Assembly (NCBI GenBank): GCA_964384095.1 | Contig: CAYLKC010000070.1 | Span: forward strand, 1 to 9,856 | From: JAITWN01 sp964384095 | Lineage (GTDB): Bacteria > Pseudomonadota > Gammaproteobacteria > SZUA-140 | DNA length: 9,856 nucleotides | Reading direction: 5' to 3' | Part shown: one piece after another, positions 1 to 5,327 of the stretch | Numbering within the stretch: position 1 is the first letter of the stretch | Layout: every line of letters begins with the position of its first letter | Translations under genes and position numbers: made by a program | The notes under the pieces: generated by a model | Told to the model about the DNA's origin: nothing | Seen by the model: only the letters and a program-made list of their open reading frames with translations | Database searches by the model: none

Positions 1-673
1 CGTCCAGGGTGCGGCCCTCGTGTATGCAGACCCGGGCCTCGTGCGCCTCGAAATCGTCACTGGCGAGAAAGCGGACGTCGTTGGTCGCGACCACCGGCGC
101 CTGCCACGCCAGCGCCAGCTCGACCGCGTCGTGGATGAAACGTTCCTCGTCGGTACGGCCGCTGCGGACCAGCTCGAGATAGCAGCGGTCCGGGAAGTCG
201 CGACGCCAGCCGTCGAGCAGCGCGCCGGCCTCGTCGCTGCGCCCGGCGAGTAGGGCCTGGCCGAGGTCTGAATGCCGGCCCGCCAGCAGGATCAGACCGT
301 CCGCGGCCTCGCTGACCCACTCGCGGCGCACCACCGGGTAGGGATGGCGCTGGCCCTCGACGTAGGCGCGGGTCACCAGCCGGTTCAGGTTCAGATAACC
401 GTTTCTGTCCTGGCACAGCAGCAGGATGCGGTGTGGCTGTTTCGGTCCGGCGTCGTTGTGCAGCCACAGGTCGACCCCGATGATCGGCTTGACCCCGGCC
501 TCGATCGCCGCCTTGTAGAACTTGACCATCGCGAACAGATTGCACTGGTCGGTCAGCGCGACCGCCCCCATGCCGGCCGCGGCCACGGACCTGAACAGCG
601 GCTTGATGCCGACGAGGCCGTCGATCAGCGAGTAATCGGTGTGCAGGTGGAGATGGACGAACGGGGGCGGCAT
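1..673 (-). CDS. dnaE: DNA polymerase III subunit alpha, N-terminal part (3' end outside window)
   Basis: This is the N-terminal 224 codons of the catalytic alpha subunit of the replicative DNA polymerase III; the gene runs off the low-coordinate edge. I translated it by hand from ATG at 673-671. The protein opens MPPPFVHLHLHTDYSLIDG, which aligns with the start of the PHP domain in proteobacterial DnaE. It continues with TDQCNLFAMVKFY (about residues 41-53), GVKPIIGVDLWL (60-71), FPDRCYLELVRSGR and PVVATNDVRFL, all familiar DnaE blocks. Only PHP-domain sequence is in view; the polymerase palm, fingers and beta-binding motifs lie outside. The start is 10 bases after the rnhB stop, with no good Shine-Dalgarno sequence, so translation may depend on readthrough from rnhB. 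Residue H9 gives an HxH pair where E. coli has an Arg, but the later TDHGN-type motif reads TDQCN. Family assignment is very secure. Confidence 0.97.
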   Translation of the reverse strand, partial: MPPPFVHLHLHTDYSLIDGLVGIKPLFRSVAAAGMGAVALTDQCNLFAMVKFYKAAIEAGVKPIIGVDLWLHNDAGPKQPHRILLLCQDRNGYLNLNRLVTRAYVEGQRHPYPVVRREWVSEAADGLILLAGRHSDLGQALLAGRSDEAGALLDGWRRDFPDRCYLELVRSGRTDEERFIHDAVELALAWQAPVVATNDVRFLASDDFEAHEARVCIHEGRTLD

Positions 674-683
674 GGCGGCTATT

Positions 684-1274
684 TTACCCAATTAATGCCC
701 GCACCGGCGCGAAGCTGCGCCGGTGCGCCGGCGTGACCCCGAGCGCCGCCAGCGCCGCCAGGTGGTCGCTGGTCGGGTAGCCCTTGTGACGGGCGAAGCC
801 GTAGCCGGGATAATCGGCATCGAGGGCGCACATCTCGCGGTCGCGGGCGACCTTGGCGAGGATCGACGCGGCGGCGATCGCCGCGATCTTGCGGTCGCCC
901 TGCACGACCGCGATCGCCGGGCAGCCCAGGCGCGGACAGCGGTTGCCATCGATGAAGGCGCGTTCGGGGGCGGGGTCGAGCGCAGCGACCGCGCGCTGCA
1001 TCGCCAGCAGGGTCGCCTGCAGGATATTCAGGTCATCGATTTCCCCGACCTCGGCGCGCCCGAGGGCAAAGGCCAGCGCGCGGGACTCGATCTCGACCAC
1101 CAGGCGTTCCCGCCGGGCCGCGCTCAGCAGCTTGGAATCGGCGAGTCCGGCAATCGGCCGCGCCGGGTCGAGGATCACCGCGGCGGCGATGACCGGGCCG
1201 GCCAGCGGCCCCCGCCCCGCCTCGTCGACGCCGGCCGCGAGTCCGTCGGCGGGATCCGGGGGCGCCGGGATCAC
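684..1274 (-). CDS. rnhB: Ribonuclease HII
   Basis: RNase HII cleaves the RNA strand of RNA-DNA hybrids and starts removal of single ribonucleotides from DNA, in the cytoplasm. The 196-residue protein is close to the E. coli length (198). The type 2 signature GVDEAGRGPLAG is at residues 15-26. The four expected acidic metal ligands are present: D17, E18, D109 (in FIDGNRCP) and D127 (in VQGD). The blocks AASILAKVARD and GYGFARHKGYPT and the C-terminal HRRSFAPVR are also conserved. The GTG start at 1274 overlaps the lpxB stop in a GTGA arrangement. A GAGG sequence at 1285-1282 lies 7 bases upstream, supporting this start and translational coupling to lpxB. The gene ends in TAA, 10 bases before dnaE. 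The lpxB-rnhB-dnaE order is conserved in Gammaproteobacteria. Nothing suggests damage. Confidence 0.97.
   Translation of the reverse strand: MIPAPPDPADGLAAGVDEAGRGPLAGPVIAAAVILDPARPIAGLADSKLLSAARRERLVVEIESRALAFALGRAEVGEIDDLNILQATLLAMQRAVAALDPAPERAFIDGNRCPRLGCPAIAVVQGDRKIAAIAAASILAKVARDREMCALDADYPGYGFARHKGYPTSDHLAALAALGVTPAHRRSFAPVRALIG
701..726 (-). other. Perfect 10-bp GC-rich inverted repeat in rnhB 3' end, ahead of dnaE
   Basis: Bases 701-710 (gcaccggcgc) are the exact reverse complement of 717-726 (gcgccggtgc), separated by a 6-base loop at 711-716. In the transcript this would be a very stable hairpin ending 27 bases before the dnaE ATG. It lies inside the codons for the conserved HRRSFAPV segment of RNase HII. 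No U-run follows, so it is not an ordinary intrinsic terminator. A role in pausing, processing or limiting dnaE translation is inference only. Confidence 0.55.
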
Positions 1275-2422
1275 GCCGCCCCCTCGATACGGCCGCGCGC
1301 CAGGGCAATGACGGCCTCCGCGGCGCGGGCATTGGCGCCCTGGCGCAGGGCGTCATGCAGGAACGCGAAGCGCTCGCGCACCCGGCGGGCGGCGGCGGGG
1401 ACCTCGAGGTAGCGCAGCAGCGCGCCGCCAAGGGCCTCCGGTGTCGCCGCGTCCTGGATGAACTCCGGCGCCACCTGCTCGCCCGCGAGCAGGTTCGGCA
1501 TCGCGACATTGTCGACATAGAGCAGGCGCCGGCCGATCCAGTAGGTCAATGGCGAGACCCGGTAGGCGACCACCATCGGCCGCTCGAGCAGCATCGCCTC
1601 CAGCGATGCGGTGCCGCTCGCGAGCAACACCGCATCGGCTGCGGCCATGACCTCGCGGGCGCGTCCGTCGAACAGCGTCACCGGCAGCGTCGGATCGGAG
1701 GCGAGCGCGGCCTCGAACAGTGTGCGCACCCGGGCGTTGACCAGCGGTACCGCGAAACGCAGACCAGGCCGGCGCTCGAGACACCAGCGCGCCGCGCCGA
1801 TGAAGGACGGCGCCAGACTGCGCACCTCGGATTCGCGACTGCCCGGCAGCAATGCGATCCACTCACCATCGTCGGGCAGGCCGAGACCGGCGCGTGCCGC
1901 GCGCGTGTCGACACCCGGCGGGATCGCATCGGCGAAGGGATGGCCGACGTAGCGCACCGGGATGCCGCGTTCTTCATAGAGCGCGGCCTCGAACGGAAAC
2001 AATGTCAGCATCAGGTTCACCGAGGCGCCGATCTTGCGCAGGCGGTTGCGGCGCCAGGCCCATACGGTCGGGCTGACGTAATGGGCGGACGGAATGCCGC
2101 GCGCCTTGAGCCGGGCCTCGAGGCCGAGGTTGAAATCCGGCGCGTCGATGCCGACGAACACGTCAGGGGGATTCGCAGTGAAATGGCCGCTGAGCCGCTC
2201 GCGCATGCGATGGAGTTCGCGGTAACGGCCGAGCACCTCGACGAGCCCCATCACCGACAGGCGCTCCATCGGATAGAGGGCCTCGCAGCCGGCGGCGATC
2301 ATGCGCGGACCGGCAACACCCTCGAAGCGGACATCGGGCACCCGTTCGCGTATTGCGTGGATCAGGCCTTCACCGAGCAGATCGCCCGAGGCTTCACCCG
2401 CGACCAGGCCGACGCGCAGCAT
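1271..2422 (-). CDS. lpxB: Lipid-A-disaccharide synthase
   Basis: LpxB joins UDP-2,3-diacylglucosamine to lipid X (2,3-diacylglucosamine 1-phosphate) to form the beta-1',6-linked lipid A disaccharide, at the cytoplasmic face of the inner membrane. It is a GT-B fold enzyme of family GT19. The 383 residues match E. coli (382) closely. The N-terminal LVAGEASGD loop is at residues 6-14, GVAGPRM at 35-41, GIDAPDFN at 91-98 and YVSPTVWAWR at 115-124. LLPGSRESEV is at 191-200 and ASGTASLE at 268-275. D93 and R196 correspond to the E. coli residues D98 and R201 known to be important for activity. I chose ATG at 2422 because the protein then begins directly at the family N-terminus, and a GAGG at 2434-2431 sits 8 bases upstream. 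The frame is open further upstream, but that extension lies inside lpxA and is Arg/Ser/Ala-rich shadow sequence. The start is 10 bases after the lpxA stop. Confidence 0.97.
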   Translation of the reverse strand: MLRVGLVAGEASGDLLGEGLIHAIRERVPDVRFEGVAGPRMIAAGCEALYPMERLSVMGLVEVLGRYRELHRMRERLSGHFTANPPDVFVGIDAPDFNLGLEARLKARGIPSAHYVSPTVWAWRRNRLRKIGASVNLMLTLFPFEAALYEERGIPVRYVGHPFADAIPPGVDTRAARAGLGLPDDGEWIALLPGSRESEVRSLAPSFIGAARWCLERRPGLRFAVPLVNARVRTLFEAALASDPTLPVTLFDGRAREVMAAADAVLLASGTASLEAMLLERPMVVAYRVSPLTYWIGRRLLYVDNVAMPNLLAGEQVAPEFIQDAATPEALGGALLRYLEVPAAARRVRERFAFLHDALRQGANARAAEAVIALARGRIEGAA

Positions 2423-2432
2423 CGCCCGCGCC

Positions 2433-3203
2433 TCAGCGCACGATGCCGCGCTGCGAACGCTCGACGAAATCCGCGATCGCGCCGGCCTCGGGACACCCGG
2501 ATGCGAGCGCGCGGAGCTCGCCGAGGGCCTTCGAGAGCGGCAGATTCGATCGGTACAAGATCCGGTAAGCGCGGCGCAGCAGGCGCCGGGACTCGTCGCT
2601 GAAGCCGCGCCGGCGCAGCCCCTCGCTGTTGAGGCCGCAGGGCTTTGCCATGTGGCCGGACACCAGCACGAACGGCGGCACGTCACGGGTGATCACGCTG
2701 GCAACCGATGAGAAGGCATGCGCGCCGATGGCGCAGAACTGGTGGACCAGGGTGTAGCCACCGAGGATTACATGATCCTCGATGATCACATGGCCGGCGA
2801 GCGCGGTGTTGTTGGCAAGGATCGTGTGATTGCCGATGATGCAGTCATGGGCGACATGGACGCCGACCATGAACAGATTGTCGTTGCCGACCCGTGTCAC
2901 GCCGCCGCCCTGCACCGTGCCGAGATGCATCGTCACATATTCGCGGATGACGTTGCGGTCGCCGATCTCGAGGATGGTGCGCTCGCCCTTGTACTTCTTG
3001 TCCTGGGAGGCCTCGCCGATCGACGCGAACTGGTAGATCCGGTTGTCGCGGCCGATGCGGGTCGGCCCCTTGATGACGACATGCGGTCCTATGTGGCAGC
3101 CGGGTCCGATCTCGACATCGGCGCCGATGATCGAGAAGGGACCGACCTCGACGTCATCCGCAAGGATGGCGCCAGGATCGACGATGGCGCGCGGATCAAT
3201 CAA
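2433..3203 (-). CDS. lpxA: Acyl-ACP:UDP-N-acetylglucosamine O-acyltransferase
   Basis: LpxA does the first step of lipid A synthesis, moving a 3-hydroxyacyl chain from ACP to the 3-OH of UDP-GlcNAc. It is a cytoplasmic homotrimer with a left-handed beta-helix of hexapeptide repeats. With the start used here the protein is 256 residues (E. coli 262) and begins MIDPRAIVDPGA, like known LpxA. The helix covers about residues 3-185 and the C-terminal helical part (EGLRRRGFS onward) about 194-256. The catalytic His is H119 in HVAHD. The residue matching E. coli G173, which sets acyl chain length, is V167. I chose TTG at 3203 over GTG at 3227. TTG gives the family N-terminus, overlaps the fabZ stop as TTGA, and has AAGGA 9 bases upstream; GTG would add eight residues encoded within fabZ. 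Function is certain and the start likely. Confidence 0.95.
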   Translation of the reverse strand: MIDPRAIVDPGAILADDVEVGPFSIIGADVEIGPGCHIGPHVVIKGPTRIGRDNRIYQFASIGEASQDKKYKGERTILEIGDRNVIREYVTMHLGTVQGGGVTRVGNDNLFMVGVHVAHDCIIGNHTILANNTALAGHVIIEDHVILGGYTLVHQFCAIGAHAFSSVASVITRDVPPFVLVSGHMAKPCGLNSEGLRRRGFSDESRRLLRRAYRILYRSNLPLSKALGELRALASGCPEAGAIADFVERSQRGIVR

Positions 3204-3640
3204 TCCTCGATGTCCTTGGCCGCGCACATCATGTCGGCGCTGGCGACGACCTGGCCGTCGACGCGCGCCTCGGTCGCGAAAAACCAGATGTTGCGCACCG
3301 CGCGGCTCAGGGTCACGTCGATGACGACCTGGTCACCCGGCACGACCGGCTTCTTGAAGCGGGCCTTGTCGATGCCGACCAGGTAATACAGCGTGCCGTC
3401 GCTCGGCCGCGTGTTGGAGGTGCGGAATGCGAGGATCCCGGTAGCCTGGGCCATGGCCTCGAGCAGCAGCACGCCGGGCATGACCGGTCGGACCGGGAAG
3501 TGCCCGGTGAAGAACGGCTCGTTATAGGTGACGTTCTTGATCGCGGTCAGCGCCTCGCCGGCGCGGTAGCGCGTGACCCGGTCGATCAGCAGAAACGGAT
3601 AACGGTGCGGCAGGCGGTCGAGGATCTCGTGGATGTGCAT
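3200..3640 (-). CDS. fabZ: 3-hydroxyacyl-[acyl-carrier-protein] dehydratase FabZ
   Basis: FabZ removes water from (3R)-hydroxyacyl-ACP to give trans-2-enoyl-ACP in type II fatty acid synthesis, in the cytoplasm. It uses the same substrate pool as LpxA and LpxD. The hot-dog fold features are clear: LPHRYPFLLIDRV (about residues 10-22), the catalytic His in NEPFFTGHFP (H47) and the catalytic Glu in GVLLLEAMAQATG (E61). DKARFKKPVVPGDQ follows. I chose ATG at 3640, giving 146 residues, because it leaves nine residues before LPHRYPF, as in Pseudomonas-type FabZ, and has GAGG at 3652-3649, 8 bases upstream. In-frame ATGs at 3685 (161 residues, 7 bases after the lpxD stop) and 3715 (171 residues, overlapping lpxD by 23 bases) are alternatives. 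Their extra N-terminal residues are polar and resemble no conserved part of the family. The stop overlaps the lpxA start. Confidence 0.95.
   Translation of the reverse strand: MHIHEILDRLPHRYPFLLIDRVTRYRAGEALTAIKNVTYNEPFFTGHFPVRPVMPGVLLLEAMAQATGILAFRTSNTRPSDGTLYYLVGIDKARFKKPVVPGDQVVIDVTLSRAVRNIWFFATEARVDGQVVASADMMCAAKDIED
3213..3217 (-). promoter_or_regulatory. Ribosome binding site for lpxA
   Basis: The minus strand reads AAGGA at 3217-3213, 9 bases upstream of the TTG at 3203. It lies within the last codons of fabZ. It supports the TTG start and coupling of lpxA translation to fabZ, whose TGA overlaps that TTG by two bases. A closer GAGGA ends only one base before the TTG, too near to serve this start. 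Confidence 0.5.
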
Positions 3641-3648
3641 GACCTCGT

Positions 3649-3652
3649 CCTC
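3649..3652 (-). promoter_or_regulatory. Candidate ribosome binding site for fabZ
   Basis: The minus strand reads GAGG at 3652-3649, 8 bases before ATG at 3640. It favours the short FabZ start. The competing ATG at 3685 has only AAAGG, at 3700-3696, 10 bases upstream, overlapping the end of lpxD. Confidence 0.4.
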
Positions 3653-3692
3653 AGCCACGCCGGATCCCTGCTCTTTGCTGTTCATGCGCTGT

Positions 3693-4745
3693 TTACCTTT
3701 TTCCCTGACTCGCATCCGGGTCTTCGTTGATCGAATCCAGCCGCCGCTCCAGCGCAGATATCCGCCGCACCGTTTCGTCGAGTTGCTTCATGCGTATGAA
3801 GTTCCTGCGCCATGCCGAGGTCAGTTCCATCGGCATGCCGGAGGAATAACTGCCCTTCTCCGTGATCGACTGGCTGACGAAGGTCGTGCCGGTGATCTGG
3901 ACGTCATCGGCAATTTCCAGGTGGCCGCTGATGCCCACGCCGCCGCCGATCGCGCAACGCCGACCGATCGTCGTGCTGCCGGCGATGCCGGTACAACCGG
4001 CGATCGCGGTATGGGCGCCGATGCGCACATTGTGGGCAATCTGGATCTGATTATCCAGTTTCACACCCTCCTCGATCACAGTATCGCCGAGCGCGCCGCG
4101 GTCGATGGTGGTGTTGGCGCCGATATCGACATCGTCGCAGATCAGCACCCTGCCGATCTGCGGGATGCGGACCCAGGCGCCGTCGTCGTTCGCGTAACCG
4201 AAGCCGTCGCCGCCGATGACCGCGCCGGGCTGGATGCGCGCGCGTTGCCCGATGACGACACCGGCGCAGACGGTGACCCTCGGGGCCAGGCGGCTCGCCG
4301 CGCCGATACTGGCGCCTTCGCCGATGACGCAGCCGGCACCAACCACGCAGGCGGGTCCGATGCGGGCGCCGGCGCCGATCACCGCGCAGGGACCGATCGA
4401 CGCCGTGACATCGATCTCCGCGCCGGAACCGACCACCGCCGACGGGTGAACACCGGCAGCGGCAGGTGGATCGGGATACAGCAACTGGGCGACACGGGCG
4501 TAGATGGCGTAGGGCCGGGGCGTCAGCAGTGCGTTGCGCGGACACTCGTCGCGGTGCCGCGGCGCGACGATCACCGCAGCGGCGCGCGAGGTCGCCAGCT
4601 GCTCACGAAACTTCGGATTGGCAAGAAACGCGATCTCGCCATCGCCGGCGCGGTCGAGCGGCGCCACCGCGCGGATCAGGCAGTCGGAATCACCCTGCAG
4701 CTCGCAAGCGAAGCGTTCAGCGAGTTGTCCGAGGCTGTACGCCAA
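3693..4745 (-). CDS. lpxD: UDP-3-O-(3-hydroxyacyl)glucosamine N-acyltransferase
   Basis: LpxD performs the third step of lipid A synthesis, adding the N-linked 3-hydroxyacyl chain from acyl-ACP to UDP-3-O-acylglucosamine, as a cytoplasmic trimer. The 350 residues have the family layout. An N-terminal uridine-binding domain covers about 1-98 (including FLANPKFREQL). A left-handed beta-helix of hexapeptide repeats covers about 99-295. A C-terminal helix (about 308-340, RRNFIRMKQLDETVRRISALERR) follows. GGDGFGYA is at 178-185. The catalytic His is H238 in IQIAHNVRIG, matching E. coli H239. The motif GSYSSGMP at 298-305 is also typical. The start is TTG at 4745. The frame is closed upstream by a stop at 4773-4775 and holds no ATG in between, while AGGAGG lies 7 bases before the TTG. 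The gene begins 27 bases after the skp stop. Residue F289 aligns with the E. coli chain-length residue M290. Confidence 0.96.
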   Translation of the reverse strand: MAYSLGQLAERFACELQGDSDCLIRAVAPLDRAGDGEIAFLANPKFREQLATSRAAAVIVAPRHRDECPRNALLTPRPYAIYARVAQLLYPDPPAAAGVHPSAVVGSGAEIDVTASIGPCAVIGAGARIGPACVVGAGCVIGEGASIGAASRLAPRVTVCAGVVIGQRARIQPGAVIGGDGFGYANDDGAWVRIPQIGRVLICDDVDIGANTTIDRGALGDTVIEEGVKLDNQIQIAHNVRIGAHTAIAGCTGIAGSTTIGRRCAIGGGVGISGHLEIADDVQITGTTFVSQSITEKGSYSSGMPMELTSAWRRNFIRMKQLDETVRRISALERRLDSINEDPDASQGKR

Positions 4746-4752
4746 TGCCGCG

Positions 4753-4758
4753 CCTCCT
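4753..4758 (-). promoter_or_regulatory. Consensus ribosome binding site deciding the TTG start of lpxD
   Basis: The minus strand reads AGGAGG at 4758-4753, with 7 bases before the TTG at 4745-4743. This is the best Shine-Dalgarno match I noted in the window, and it fixes the non-ATG start. It sits in the 27-base gap between skp and lpxD. Confidence 0.75.
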
Positions 4759-4772
4759 GGCGTCGCGCAGGT

Positions 4773-5327
4773 CTAGCGCCGCTGTGGCGTTGCGGCCTGG
4801 TAGCGCTTGGTCAGGCCTTCGAGTACCAGGTCAGTGATATCCAGGCTGTCATCCGCGTAGGCGATGCCCTCAAAGAAGATCAGGTGGTATCCGCCGGCGT
4901 CACCGACCTCCTGGATCGTCTCCTTGATCAGTTCCTGCAGATTCCCGAGCGCGTCGCTGCGGCGGATATTGACGTCCTCGCGAAACTCTTCCTGCATGCG
5001 CCGCAGCTCGCGTTTCTTCGACAGCACATCGAGCCCCATGTCGCGGCGCTCAGCCTCGGACATGACCGGCCCATCGCGGTTGAGGCGGTCCTCCATGCGC
5101 ATCACATCGGCCTGCGCGCTGGCGATCTCCTCCTCGCGCGAGGCGAACTCCCGCTGCAGACGTTCGGTCGCGTCACGCGCCTGCGGCGCGTCCTCGAGGA
5201 GGCGCATCGCGTCCACGTAGCCGAGCTTCAGGTCGGCGGCCTGCAGCGGCAGGACCGCCGTCAGCCAGCATGCCGCCACGAGGACGGCCGTCAGGATAGG
5301 CTTCAATGTCGTACTCCGGTGTGTCAT
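4773..5327 (-). CDS. skp: Periplasmic chaperone Skp (OmpH family)
   Basis: Skp is a trimeric periplasmic holdase that binds unfolded outer-membrane proteins after Sec export and passes them to the BAM complex. The 184-residue precursor (E. coli 161) has a signal peptide: basic N-terminus (R4, K9), hydrophobic stretch from about 11 to 28 and a likely signal peptidase I site after LQA (30). The mature protein starts ADLKLGYVD, matching the short first strand of the family. Residues about 45-135 are charged and heptad-like, consistent with the long coiled-coil arms. GYHLIFFEGIAYADDSLDIT (147-166) is the conserved C-terminal body, where E. coli has a similar 'Y...D' tail. The ATG at 5327 overlaps the bamA stop by one base (TGATG), so the two are probably translationally coupled. 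A VAAC sequence within the signal peptide resembles a lipobox. Family certain; sequence is only moderately conserved in general. Confidence 0.93.
   Translation of the reverse strand: MTHRSTTLKPILTAVLVAACWLTAVLPLQAADLKLGYVDAMRLLEDAPQARDATERLQREFASREEEIASAQADVMRMEDRLNRDGPVMSEAERRDMGLDVLSKKRELRRMQEEFREDVNIRRSDALGNLQELIKETIQEVGDAGGYHLIFFEGIAYADDSLDITDLVLEGLTKRYQAATPQRR

Noticed and set aside
681..709. TAAAAT -10-like box ahead of dnaE
   Set aside because: It coincides with the rnhB TAA stop, has no -35 match at 16-18 bases, and would start transcription almost at the dnaE ATG.
1355..2602. 415-codon plus-strand open frame opposite lpxB, and a similar 428-codon frame opposite rseP (7793-9079)
   Set aside because: Both are antisense shadows of conserved genes, with no family resemblance and no convincing independent translation signal.
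2423..2686. 88-residue N-terminal extension of LpxB
   Set aside because: The extension is out-of-frame lpxA sequence. The ATG at 2422 has a GAGG 8 bases upstream and gives the normal family N-terminus and length.
3693..4745. Periodic short sequence similarity within lpxD (and lpxA)
   Set aside because: This is explained by the hexapeptide repeats of the left-handed beta-helix and is not a DNA repeat or array.
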